From Phytohabitans houttuyneae (GTDB lineage Bacteria > Actinomycetota > Actinomycetes > Mycobacteriales > Micromonosporaceae), in contig NZ_BLPF01000002.1 in NCBI RefSeq assembly GCF_011764425.1, positions 682,997-746,996 on the forward strand: a DNA stretch of 64,000 nucleotides, read 5' to 3'. The notes under the pieces were generated by a model that searched no databases, was not told where the DNA came from, and worked only from the letters and a program-made list of their open reading frames with translations. Below are positions 42,402 to 51,500 of this stretch, piece after piece. A program made the position numbers and the translations under genes. The first letter of the stretch is position 1. Each line of letters starts with the position of its first letter.

Positions 42402-45089
42402 TCAGCGCAGCGGCTGGCTGATGCCCGTGGTGGCGTCACCTGACTTGTAAGAGACCAGCACGACGCTGCCGGTCGGGAGCGCTTCGCTGAGCGGGAGCCA
42501 CACGTACCGCTTGCCGCTCTGCTTGAACGGCACCGTCGACTCCGCCAGGATCCTGCTGCCGTCCCAGATGAATACCCGGGCGGTACCGGACTGGCGTGCC
42601 TTGAGATCCACTCCGACGCCGTCGCGCCGTTTCGCGACATCCTCGATGCGGATCGTGTTGGCGGTGAGGGCAGTCCAGCCTCCCGGCGCTACACCGTCCT
42701 CACTGGACTGGAGGATGGTCTGCGGCGAGTTCACGCTCAGCGCCGCGGTGTCCGGGATGATCGGCTCCTTGGGCGCGGATGGCTGTGTGCTGTACCCGGC
42801 CAGTTTGGCCACGCCCCACCGCCACGGGTCGGCGCGCACGCCGCTCCAGGTGGACCAGCCGACGCGGGTCTGCGCTGCCAGGTCCTGCGTGTCGGAGTCG
42901 TTGACCAGGATGTTCATGCCCATCTTCTCCGCGTCCACGCCGTCGGGCAGGACACTGAACGGGACCTTCACCTCGATCCGGTACCCCGTGTAGGGGTTGC
43001 TGGTGACGACCGACGCGACGCTCATGCCGGGCGCGGTCTGCGGGCCGGGACCCTGGTGGTTGTCCCGCTCCCGGGCGTAGCAGGGCGGGTTGCCGTTGGC
43101 CGGGTCCTTCGTGGCCGGGAAGAGCGCCACGTTGAACACCGTCGACGTGTTCGGCGAGCCGCCGCGCGGGTCGATGCCGAACTCGATGTTGTCGTTGCGC
43201 CGCGGTCGCTTGCAGTCCTCCGGCGGGAGTACCGTGCCGAGCACGTCGTCCGTGATGGTGAACAGCGCGTAGACGGCGTCGTCGGTGTAGGTCAGCTGCG
43301 CGGTGCCGGAGATGTCGGTCGCCGGCGCCGCGGTGCCCTCCCAGCGGGTGGAGATGTCGATGACCTCACCGGTGTACTCGCCGGGGCTCGCGGTGCCGTC
43401 GACCGTCGGTGCGGCCGCGGCCCTGGGGACGCTCGTGACCGGCACGATGTTGAGGATGCCAGGCTCGACCGCGCTGCCCCCGTTGTAGCTGGTCTCGATC
43501 TGTACCGGGTAGCGGCCGTCGTTCGGCGCGCGGTTGGCGGTCGGGAGCGACGCGTCGCTGTTCGTCACGGTGAATGTGACCGAGCCGCGGGCGCCGGGCT
43601 GCAGGCCGCTGTATGTCTGCTGCGCCTCCGCCACGGTGAAGCCGGCGGGGACCGTGAGCTTCACGGCGCCGGACTGCACGGTGGTGCTGTGGTTGGTGAG
43701 GTCGACGCGGACCGGCCGGGTACCCCCGCTGGGGATGCTCAGCATGGAGTCGATCAGCGCGTCGAGCGACTGGACCTGGTTGCGCTCGGTCCACTCGCGG
43801 AAGTCGCCCACCTCGGGTAGCGGCTCGAGCGTGCCGCGTACCGGTGCGGTGGCCTGCACCAGCGCGGTGTTGCTGCCGGTGCCGTCCTTCTTGGTGGTCA
43901 TGAGCGCCCGCAGCCGGAACCGCGTGCCGGCGGTCAGGTTCTGCGACGGCGTCACGGTGAACCGGGCGATGGACTCGCCGTTCTTGGTGACGGTGCCGAT
44001 GTTGCCGTCACCCTTGACGGTCCAGCCCGACGGGACGTCGAGCGTCACCCGCGCGCCCGGGATGGCCTGCGTGGCCCGCACGTGGGTCTTGACCACGAAC
44101 GGCTGCCCGGCCAGCACCTCCCAGCTCTCCGGACGGACGTGCACCTCGGTACCGAGCGGGAGGCCGCCCTTGGCGCGGATGCTGGTGCCCTGCAGCGCCG
44201 CGGTGCCGCCGACGTTCGGGTCGGGGTACGGGCTCCGGCTGTCGATCATCGTGATGCGGTTGCAGCCGATGCTCGCGGGGTTGGTCTGCGCGTCCGCGGT
44301 GTCGGCCCAGCCCTGGGACGCGTACTCGCGGCGCGCCCACACGTTGACCTGGTTCCACCGCGTGCCGTCGTGAGTGGCCGACTCGTAGCCCTGCCAGGTC
44401 CCGAAGATGACGTTGGTCGGCTGGGCCGGGGTGAACGTGGTTTCGCAGGCCGGCCCGTTCTGGCTGCTCCCGCTGCCGCCGGCCTGGAAGAGCCGGGCCA
44501 CCCGGAACGGCCGGAGCCCTTCCTTCTTGATCTGCTCCGGGAAGGCGTTGGGGTCGGCCGCGGCATAGAACGCCTCGACGGCGAGCATCGCGGCCTCTTG
44601 GTGGTTGCCGTGGTTACCCTGCGTCGCCGACGGGTTCATCGTGACGATGACCTCGGGCCTGGTGGTCCGGATGGTCCGCACGATGCGGGACAGGGAGTTC
44701 TGGTAGCCCCAGATCTGCTCGGACAGGGGCGCGCTCGCGGTGTAGTAGAAGTCCAGCGCGTCGAGGTTGTACACGTTCTTGACGCCGGCCCAGCCGACGG
44801 CGCGCCGCTCCTCGGCCTCACGCAGGATGCCGAGCGCCGGACCTTCCTCGAGACCGACCGCGTTGCCGCCGCCCTCACCGCGGGTCATCGTGATGACGCC
44901 CGCCTTCATGTCGTGAGTCTCGTTCCAGTAGCCGAACATGCCGAGCTGTCCGGCCTCGTCGTCCGGGTGTGCGCCGATGAACATGATGTCGAGGTCGATC
45001 GGTTGGCTTGGCTTCGCTTGCGCGGGGCTGGCCAGGCCCGTCAGCAGCAGACCGCACGCGGCGATCACGGCTTTGGCGCGCCATCTCAT
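42402..45089 (-). CDS. Secreted PIG-L deacetylase with NEW3 and CBM9-like domains
   Basis: An 895-residue secreted enzyme. A signal peptide (residues 1-25) is followed by a PIG-L/LmbE zinc N-deacetylase domain of about 300 residues: AHPDDEAGQLG, TRGEGGGNAVG, and HGNHQEAAMLA hold the zinc ligands. Next are Ig-like NEW3/alpha-galactosidase-associated segments (GARVTLDVPSGW, LTNHSTTVQSGAVKL) and a CBM9-like domain (YTDDAVYALFTITDD, NDNIEFGIDPRGG). It should remove an N-acyl group from an extracellular glycan or glycoconjugate. It is divergent from the ROK regulator gene and shares its control region. Confidence 0.85.
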   Translation of the reverse strand: MRWRAKAVIAACGLLLTGLASPAQAKPSQPIDLDIMFIGAHPDDEAGQLGMFGYWNETHDMKAGVITMTRGEGGGNAVGLEEGPALGILREAEERRAVGWAGVKNVYNLDALDFYYTASAPLSEQIWGYQNSLSRIVRTIRTTRPEVIVTMNPSATQGNHGNHQEAAMLAVEAFYAAADPNAFPEQIKKEGLRPFRVARLFQAGGSGSSQNGPACETTFTPAQPTNVIFGTWQGYESATHDGTRWNQVNVWARREYASQGWADTADAQTNPASIGCNRITMIDSRSPYPDPNVGGTAALQGTSIRAKGGLPLGTEVHVRPESWEVLAGQPFVVKTHVRATQAIPGARVTLDVPSGWTVKGDGNIGTVTKNGESIARFTVTPSQNLTAGTRFRLRALMTTKKDGTGSNTALVQATAPVRGTLEPLPEVGDFREWTERNQVQSLDALIDSMLSIPSGGTRPVRVDLTNHSTTVQSGAVKLTVPAGFTVAEAQQTYSGLQPGARGSVTFTVTNSDASLPTANRAPNDGRYPVQIETSYNGGSAVEPGILNIVPVTSVPRAAAAPTVDGTASPGEYTGEVIDISTRWEGTAAPATDISGTAQLTYTDDAVYALFTITDDVLGTVLPPEDCKRPRRNDNIEFGIDPRGGSPNTSTVFNVALFPATKDPANGNPPCYARERDNHQGPGPQTAPGMSVASVVTSNPYTGYRIEVKVPFSVLPDGVDAEKMGMNILVNDSDTQDLAAQTRVGWSTWSGVRADPWRWGVAKLAGYSTQPSAPKEPIIPDTAALSVNSPQTILQSSEDGVAPGGWTALTANTIRIEDVAKRRDGVGVDLKARQSGTARVFIWDGSRILAESTVPFKQSGKRYVWLPLSEALPTGSVVLVSYKSGDATTGISQPLR

Positions 45090-45343
45090 GTGGACATACC
45101 TCTTCGTGTGGAGGACGGGGGTACCAGAGGGCCGGCGTCCGGCGGGAGAGCCTCGGCCGCCGGTTAATTCGGATCAGAAAAAATGCCATGCGCAGGCGGT
45201 GTCGACCCGCGCGTGCCGTCCGCGTCCGGAACGGCCGGCGCGGCATGTCACAGCACCACGGCGCACCCCGTTGGCGCTGGAAGGACCTTCGAGCCGTAAC
45301 GCTAAAGATCACTTCGGAGGGCCGTCAATACCCGTCTGGGCAC

Positions 45344-45501
45344 TTTCTTCGCTATGGAAAGAATCATGGCGAGTCATGGGTCGAAACATCTGGTATGCCC
45401 GATGTGAAGCCCTATGTGGACATGAGAAGTGCCAGGTCAGCGCCCTCAGTCGAGATCATTTCGTGACTTGACCGGGGGAGTTTCTTCGCACTAGTAAGAA
45501 A
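45344..45501. promoter_or_regulatory. Two ROK operators in the PIG-L/ROK divergent region
   Basis: Two dyads of the same form: TTTCTT-N9-AAGAAT at 45344-45364 and TTTCTT-N9-AAGAAA at 45481-45501, both with CGC after the left arm. The second lies just before ATG 45504 and downstream of a TTGACC -35 at 45468, so it would block the regulator's own promoter. The 414-nt region between 45089 and 45504 is otherwise non-coding and AT-richer than its surroundings. The ROK protein is the inferred binder. Confidence 0.75.
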
Positions 45502-45503
45502 GC

Positions 45504-46658
45504 ATGATCACCGAGGGGAAGACGCCGACCAGTCCGGTCAGCCGCGAGCGGTCGCGTGAGATCAAGCGCCAGTCGGTGATCTCGGCTGCTCGGCAGGCAC
45601 GCCTGCTGTCGCGCGTCGACCTGGCCGAGCGCACCGGGCTGCCGCCCGCAACCCTGACCGCCCTGGTGCGCGAGCTGATCGCGGAGGGCTACCTCATCGA
45701 GCGGGGCACGGCCGCGCAGACCACCGGCCGGCCACGGGCGATGCTCGAGTTCAACCCCCGCGCCGAACTTGTCGCCGCGGTCTCCCTGGAGCCGCCGCGG
45801 ATCACCTGCGAGATCGCCGACAGCAACGGCACGGTGATCGCGCACCGGACGTCGCGGCTCGGCGGCGACATGGTCCAGACGGTCTGCCATTTCGTCGCGG
45901 AACTCGTCGGGGACAGCCGCCCCGCGCTGTGCGGCGTAGCGATCGCGGTGCCCGGGGTCTCTTCGGACGGCGCGGTCCGGCTCGCCCCGTCGGTCGGGCT
46001 CGTGGAAGCCGAGCCGATCGGCCAGACCGTGCAGCGCGAGCTCGGCGTGCCGGTCGTCGTCGACAACGACGTCAACCTCATGGCCGCGGGGGAGCGGGTG
46101 GCCGGCGCGGGTAAGGACGTCGACGACCTGCTGCTGCTACACGTAGCCGACGGGATCGGCGCCGGGCTCATCCTCGACGGCAAGGTGCGCCGCGGGGCGA
46201 GCAGCGCGGCCGGCGAGGTCGGCTTCCTCCCGCTCGACCCCGAGCCGGCGCCCGCATACGGCGGCGTCGGTCCCTTCGAGGCGCGTTGGTCGGCCAACGC
46301 CATCGCCGAACGGGTCGTTGCCCTGCATCCCGGCCGGCGACCCGAAACGCCGGTCAGCGAGCTGATCGGCCTCGCCGACACCTCCGCCGCGGCCCGTGAC
46401 TACCTCGATGAGGTGTTGCACGCCTGGGCCCGGCTCATCGTCACCTGTGCCTGCGTCGTCGACCCGGGCCGGGTACTGCTCAGCGGCGCGGCGGCCCAAC
46501 TCGACGACGCGGCGCTGGCAAAGATCCAGAACCTGGTCTCCGCCAAGGCGCCCGCCTCGACGGAGGTACGGCGGGCAGTGCTCGGAGACCAGGCGGTGCT
46601 GCACGGCGCGATCAGCTATGCCCTGTCGGCCGCGGTACGCCTCCCCGCCCTCACCTGA
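45504..46658 (+). CDS. ROK family transcriptional repressor
   Basis: A 384-residue NagC/XylR-type regulator: N-terminal winged HTH (VISAARQARLLSRVDLAERTG, PPATLTALVRELIAEG) and a ROK sugar-binding domain (DNDVNLMAAGERVAGAG, GIGAGLILDG, GASSAAGEVGF). The zinc motif CxCGxxGC usual after this point is missing (APAYGGVGPFEARWS instead), so effector binding may differ. It probably represses itself, the downstream transporter operon and perhaps the divergent deacetylase until a sugar ligand appears. Confidence 0.88.
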   Translation: MITEGKTPTSPVSRERSREIKRQSVISAARQARLLSRVDLAERTGLPPATLTALVRELIAEGYLIERGTAAQTTGRPRAMLEFNPRAELVAAVSLEPPRITCEIADSNGTVIAHRTSRLGGDMVQTVCHFVAELVGDSRPALCGVAIAVPGVSSDGAVRLAPSVGLVEAEPIGQTVQRELGVPVVVDNDVNLMAAGERVAGAGKDVDDLLLLHVADGIGAGLILDGKVRRGASSAAGEVGFLPLDPEPAPAYGGVGPFEARWSANAIAERVVALHPGRRPETPVSELIGLADTSAAARDYLDEVLHAWARLIVTCACVVDPGRVLLSGAAAQLDDAALAKIQNLVSAKAPASTEVRRAVLGDQAVLHGAISYALSAAVRLPALT

Positions 46659-46702
46659 CCGATTCCTGGCGCAAACCGATAAACCACCCCCCGGAGGTAC
46701 CC

Positions 46703-47761
46703 ATGAGACGTCGCCTGGCTCTCAGCATCGCGCTCGGCGCGATGGTCGCCAGCCTGGCCGCGTGTGGCGGCGACAGTGACGAGACCGAAACCCCGAGCGG
46801 CGGCGGCGCCGCGGCCGAGAAGATCGTCGTCTACAGCGCCCGCGACAAGAAGGTCACCGACTACGTCGTCGAGCAGTTCGTCGCCAAGCACCCCGAGTAC
46901 AAGGGCAAGGTCGAGGTGCTCAACATGGGCGCCCAGGAGGTGCTGGAACGCACCCGCGCGGAGAAGGCCAACCCGCAGGGTTCAGTCTGGTGGGGCGGTA
47001 CCCAGCAGGGCCTGTCCAGCGGCGCGAACGAGGACCTGCTCGAGGCGTGGCAGCCGGCCTTCGCCGGCGAGATGGACGCCAGGTACAAGGACGCACAGGG
47101 CCGCTGGTTCGGCGAGATCCTGCTGCCCGAGGTCATCATGTACAACAACAAGGCGATCCCGGCCGACCAGGCGCCGAAGGACTGGGACGAGCTGATCGAT
47201 CCCAAGTGGAAAGACAAGGTCATCATCCGCGACGTGCCCGCGTCCGGCACCATGCGGTCGATCTACGCCTCGATGATCCAGCGCCTGTCGGCGGACGGCA
47301 GCAACCCGCAGCCCGGCTACGACTGGCTCAAGAAGCTCGACGCCAACACCGTCGAGTACGCCGCCAACCCCGCTGACCTCTATCTCAAGATGTCCCGCGA
47401 GCAGGGCGTGCTGAGCGCCTGGAACCTGCAGGACATCCTGCTGCAGTCCGAGCAGTCCAACATGCCGTTCGGGTTTGTGATGCCCGCGTCCGGCGCTCCG
47501 GTCCTGGTCGACGGTGTCGCCGTCATCAAGGGCGGCAACTCCGAAGGCGCAAAGACCTTCCTGGAGTTCCTTTACGACGGCACGCTGCGGGCCAGCCTGG
47601 CCAAGGACTTCTTCCAGATCCCGGCCGTACCGATCGCGGAGCAGCCGGAGTGGTTGGCCAACCTCGGTCTCAAGCCGATGGACGTCGACTGGGACGTGAT
47701 CGCCAAGCACGAAACCGAGTGGATCAACCATTGGAACGCCGAGATCAAGAACAAGGGCTGA
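46703..47761 (+). CDS. ABC transporter substrate-binding lipoprotein (Fe/phosphonate-type)
   Basis: A 352-residue solute-binding protein: lipobox LAAC (Cys near residue 21), then the COG1840-type fold (KIVVYSARDKKVTDYVVEQF, MYNNKAIP, DVPASGTMRSIY, VNGVAVIKGG-like end). This family binds ferric ion, phosphonates, sugar phosphates or similar anions. The tyrosine pair that binds iron in FbpA was not found, and the ROK control and enzyme neighbours argue for an organic substrate. ATG 46703 follows CCCGGAGG. Confidence 0.85.
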   Translation: MRRRLALSIALGAMVASLAACGGDSDETETPSGGGAAAEKIVVYSARDKKVTDYVVEQFVAKHPEYKGKVEVLNMGAQEVLERTRAEKANPQGSVWWGGTQQGLSSGANEDLLEAWQPAFAGEMDARYKDAQGRWFGEILLPEVIMYNNKAIPADQAPKDWDELIDPKWKDKVIIRDVPASGTMRSIYASMIQRLSADGSNPQPGYDWLKKLDANTVEYAANPADLYLKMSREQGVLSAWNLQDILLQSEQSNMPFGFVMPASGAPVLVDGVAVIKGGNSEGAKTFLEFLYDGTLRASLAKDFFQIPAVPIAEQPEWLANLGLKPMDVDWDVIAKHETEWINHWNAEIKNKG

Positions 47762-47767
47762 CCGGCA

Positions 47768-47799
47768 GCCGGGCCGCCGCGCACTCGCGGCGGCCCGGC
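47768..47799 (+). terminator. Intercistronic hairpin after the binding-protein gene
   Basis: Perfect 14-bp stem GCCGGGCCGCCGCG / CGCGGCGGCCCGGC with a 4-nt loop in the 61-nt gap between binding protein and ATPase. In such a position it more likely stabilises or partly ends the abundant binding-protein message than closes the operon. Confidence 0.8.
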
Positions 47800-47822
47800 C
47801 CGGGAGCTGACCTGGAGGACAG

Positions 47823-48956
47823 ATGATCGACGTCGAGCTCGAATCGGTGAGCAAGCGCTTCGCCAAGTCCGGCGACGCCGCCGCCGTCGACGACGTCAAC
47901 CTCACCATCGGCGCGGGCGAGTTCTTCACGCTCCTCGGGCCGAGCGGATGCGGGAAGACGACCACACTGCGCATGGTCGCCGGGTTCTACTTCCCGAGCG
48001 CGGGCAACATCCGCTTCGGCGGCCAGGACGTCACCCGGCTCGCGCCGAACAAGCGCGACACCGGCATGGTGTTCCAGAACTACGCGCTGTTTCCACACAT
48101 GACCGTGGCGCAGAACGTCGCGTACGGCCTGAAGGTCCGCAAGGTCTCCCGGGCCGACGCGGCCCGGCGGGTGGCCGAGGCGCTCGCCGAGGTGCATCTC
48201 GACGGGTACGGACCGCGCCGCATCGACCAGCTCTCCGGCGGCCAGCAGCAGCGCGTCGCGCTGGCCCGCGCACTGGTGATCCGGCCGCGCATGCTGCTGC
48301 TCGACGAGCCACTGTCCAACTTGGACGCCAAGCTTCGCGAGGAGACCCGCACCGAGATCCGCCGGATCCAGCGAGAGTCCGGCACCACCTCGATCTACGT
48401 GACCCACGACCAGGCCGAGGCGATGGCCATGTCCGACCGCATCGCGGTCATGCAGTCCGGGCGGGTACAGCAGGTCGGCACGCCGCGCGAGGTCTACCAC
48501 CAGCCGGCCAACGCGTTCGTGGCGCGATTCATCGGCCGCAGCAACGTGCTGTCGCTGCCGGTCGCCGCCGCCGAGGCGACCCGCGTCGACGTGGTGCTGC
48601 CCAGCGGTGGGCAGGTATCCGCCGGCGCGCCCGAGGGACACGGGCTGCGCGAAGGCGACACCGCCTTGGTCTCGGCCCGCCCCGAGTACGTCACCCTGGT
48701 CAGCGCCACCGACGCCGACGCCCTGCGGGGACAGGTCACCGCGGTCGAGTTCACCGGCATGACCACCCACCTCACCCTCGACGTTGCTACCCGCGACGTT
48801 GCTACCCGCGACGTTGCTACCCGCGACGTCGACACCGGCGGCGAGAAGACGCAGATGACCGTCGCCGCCGTCGACACGCCGGAGCGGATCGGCGTCGGCG
48901 ACCGGGTCGGGCTGCGCCTGCCCTCGGCCCAGCGGCTGTGGGTGGTACGGCCGTGA
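47823..48956 (+). CDS. ABC transporter ATPase (PotA/FbpC type)
   Basis: A 377-residue ATPase: Walker A GPSGCGKTT, Q-loop MVFQNYALFPHM, signature LSGGQQQRVA, Walker B LLLDEPLSN, H-loop TSIYVTHDQAEA, then a TOBE domain from about residue 240. In the TOBE part, three perfect copies of a 15-bp repeat (48780-48824) encode DVATR units, an insertion using GTT/GCT codons unlike the rest. It energises the permease that follows; the stop overlaps the permease GTG (GTGA). Confidence 0.92.
   Translation: MIDVELESVSKRFAKSGDAAAVDDVNLTIGAGEFFTLLGPSGCGKTTTLRMVAGFYFPSAGNIRFGGQDVTRLAPNKRDTGMVFQNYALFPHMTVAQNVAYGLKVRKVSRADAARRVAEALAEVHLDGYGPRRIDQLSGGQQQRVALARALVIRPRMLLLDEPLSNLDAKLREETRTEIRRIQRESGTTSIYVTHDQAEAMAMSDRIAVMQSGRVQQVGTPREVYHQPANAFVARFIGRSNVLSLPVAAAEATRVDVVLPSGGQVSAGAPEGHGLREGDTALVSARPEYVTLVSATDADALRGQVTAVEFTGMTTHLTLDVATRDVATRDVATRDVDTGGEKTQMTVAAVDTPERIGVGDRVGLRLPSAQRLWVVRP
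48780..48829 (+). repeat. 15-bp tandem repeat inside the ATPase gene
   Basis: Three exact copies of GACGTTGCTACCCGC followed by a partial fourth (GACGT). It keeps the reading frame and adds five residues (DVATR) per copy. Such units expand or contract by slippage. Confidence 0.9.
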
Positions 48957-50679
48957 CCGCTGTGCGGCTGAAACAGCGACTGCGCGGCGGCGCGAACTCG
49001 GCCTGGTTCCCGTACCTGCTGGTCGCCCCGCTCGTGCTGATCCTCTGGGGTTACGTGGTGCAGCCGATGCTCGCCACCTTCGTGGAGAGCGTCAGCGAGG
49101 ACGGCACTGCCAACTACACCCAGTTCTTCACGTCCTCCGGCGTCGCACGCACGTCCCTGCTCACCTCGCTGGTGATCTCGGCGGCCAGCGTGTTGCTCTG
49201 CGGGGTCGTCGGCGTCGCGATGGCGTTCCTGCTCAAGCGCTTCTCCTTCGCCGGCCGCCGCCTCATCGAGGCGTTCATCCTGGTGCCCGCCGCGCTGCCA
49301 CCGCTGATCGGGGCGGTCTCCTTCCAGATGCTGTACAGCGACATCGGCATCCTCCCGCGCGCGCTGCAGAAACTCTTCGGCACCGAGCAGCCGGTGCTGG
49401 CGTTCGACGGCATCGCCGGCGTGCTGGTCGTGCACACCTTCACCATGTACCCGTTCTTCTATCTCGCGGCGTCGGCCGCACTCGCCGGCATGGACCCCTC
49501 GATCGAGGAGGCCGCCTACAACCTCGGCGCCGGACGGGTCCGGGTGTGGCGCACGGTCCTGCTGCCGATGCTGACCCCCGCGCTGGTCTCCGCCTCACTG
49601 CTGGTCTTCATGACCTCGCTCGCGTCCTACACGGCGCCGCTGCTGTTCGGCGTCGACCAGACCATGACCATGCAGATCTACATCAACCGCACCAACGGCG
49701 ACCTGCCCATGGCCTCTACATACGCCGCGGTGCTCGGCCTGGTGTCGATCGCGTTCCTGCTGATCATGCGCTGGTACGAAGGGCGGCGCAGCTACATGTC
49801 GCAGTCCAAGGGCATCTCCGCCCAGCGCCGGGAGATCGCCAACCCGGTCGGGCGGTGGCTCGCCCCGGTGGCCTCGGTCCTGGCGACGATCGTGCTGCTC
49901 GCCCCGGTCGCCACGATCGCGCTGGTCGCCCTCTCCGCTGACGGGTCGTGGACCACGGAGGTCATCCCTCCGAGTACACAATGGAGAACTTCGTTACGAT
50001 CCTGACCGAGCCGAAAGCCTTCGAGCCGATTCTCAACTCGCTCCAGATGAGCCTGCTGGCCACCGCTGGCTGCGTCGTGGTGGGCGTGCTCATCGCGTAC
50101 GCCGTGCGGCGGCTGCGGTTCGTCGGACGGAGCCTGCTCGACATCGGTGTCATGATCGCCTGGGCGCTGCCCGGCACCGTCGTGGCCATCAACCTCATCT
50201 CCGCCTTCAGCACCGGCAACGGGTTCAGCTTCGGGCAGGCGCTGATCGGCACCTTCTGGATCCTGCCGCTCGCCTACTTCGTGCGGTTCCTGCCACTTGT
50301 GTTCCGGGCCAGCTCGGCGTCGCTGGCGCTGGTCGACCACTCGCTCGAAGAGGCGGCCCGAAACCTTGGCGCGTCCTGGCCGCGGGCGTTCCTGAACATC
50401 ACCGTGCGGCTCATGCTGCCGGGCGTGATCGTCGGTGCGCTCCTCGCCTTCGTGCACGGTGTCGGCGAGTTCGTCGCCTCGGTGCTCATCTACACCTCGT
50501 CCACGGTCCCCATCTCCGTGGCCATCAACAACCGCATGTACTCCTTCGAGATGGGCACCGCGGCCGCTTACGGCATGCTCCAGGTCGTCCTCATCTTCGT
50601 GGTGATGTGGTTTTCCGGACGGCTCGAAAGCGGCGGCGGCCGAGCCGCGTCACGGCAGGCGGAGCAATGGACGAACTGA
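48953..50679 (+). CDS. Fused two-domain ABC permease (FbpB/ThiP type, frameshifted)
   Basis: Two permease halves in tandem, about 575 residues if joined. The first half (WFPYLLVAPLVLILWGYVV, EAAYNLGAGRVRVWRTVLLP) and second half (ILNSLQMSLLATAGCVVVG, EAARNLGASWPRAFLNI) each carry an EAA loop. The frame breaks near 49970-49974: VIPP should run on into EYTMENFVTIL, which needs one more G in CCTCCGAG. Without it the product ends at 50005 and the second half lacks a good start of its own. A single fused permease is usual for this importer class, and a missing base is the simplest explanation. Confidence 0.82.
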
Positions 50680-51500
50680 TCGACACCTGGCAGGCCCGCG
50701 GCGGGTTGGTCCCGGCCAGCCGGCTGCCGGGGCACGAGCTGGCCCGTGTCGCCGAGGCGGCCGACCTGGCCGTGCTGCCCGTCGGCGCCGTCGAATGGCA
50801 CGGGCCGCACCTGCCGCTCGGCACCGACCTCATCCTCGCCGAGGGTTTCGCGTCCGAAGTAGACAGTGCCGGGGTGCGGGCCGTGCTCTTCCCGCCCGTG
50901 GCGTACGCGGCCTGCCCCGGCCAGACCCGGCCGTGGCCCGGGACCGTCGCGGTACGCCCCGAGACCGCCGTCGCCTACCTGTGCGACGTGCTCGAAGGCA
51001 TCGTGGCCGCCGGCTTCCCGCGCGTGCTCGTGGTCAACGCGCACGACGCGAACATGTCCGTGGCGCGGGCGGCGATGGAGTGGGTGTCCGGCCGCCGGCA
51101 GGCCAGCCTCATGCTGGTGAACTGGTTTCAGCTCGTCGGCGCCGACGAGACCACGGAGATCTTCGGCGAGCTGACCTCCCGCGGTCACGGCGGCGCGTAC
51201 GAGACCTCGGCGGTACTCGGCTTCGACCCGGCGGCGGTGAACCCGGGCGCCGCCGCCGACCTGCCGCCCCGGCCCAAGCTGCCGACACCCCACCCGTACG
51301 CCCTGATCGAGTCCCGACCCGAGCCATGGCAGGGCTGGAGCGGCTACGTCTCACTCGCCAGCGAGACGGCCGGCCGGCGGGTACGCGAACTGGCCGCCAC
51401 ACGGCTCGGCGAGATCCTTCGGGCCTGGGTCGCGGCGCCGCTGCCCAGCCCGCCCAGCACCGATCCGGTACCACCATCACAACCGGGGGAAACGCCATGA
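50667..51500 (+). CDS. Creatininase-family amidohydrolase
   Basis: A 277-residue enzyme of the creatininase/MftE family: GAVEWHGPHLPLGTDLILAE carries the metal-binding Glu, His and Asp; VVNAHDANMSVAR replaces the common NGHGGN motif, and GHGGAYETSAVL follows. Members hydrolyse cyclic or linear amides (creatinine, formamido groups, peptide C-termini) in the cytosol. ATG 50667 overlaps the permease end by 13 nt. The substrate may be the amide of the imported compound. Confidence 0.82.
   Translation: MDELIDTWQARGGLVPASRLPGHELARVAEAADLAVLPVGAVEWHGPHLPLGTDLILAEGFASEVDSAGVRAVLFPPVAYAACPGQTRPWPGTVAVRPETAVAYLCDVLEGIVAAGFPRVLVVNAHDANMSVARAAMEWVSGRRQASLMLVNWFQLVGADETTEIFGELTSRGHGGAYETSAVLGFDPAAVNPGAAADLPPRPKLPTPHPYALIESRPEPWQGWSGYVSLASETAGRRVRELAATRLGEILRAWVAAPLPSPPSTDPVPPSQPGETP

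Noticed and set aside
45085-45430. TATGTGGACAT-like motifs near 45082 and 45414 as further IclR sites
   Set aside because: Only one half-site is present, not a palindrome, and one includes the start codon of the deacetylase gene.
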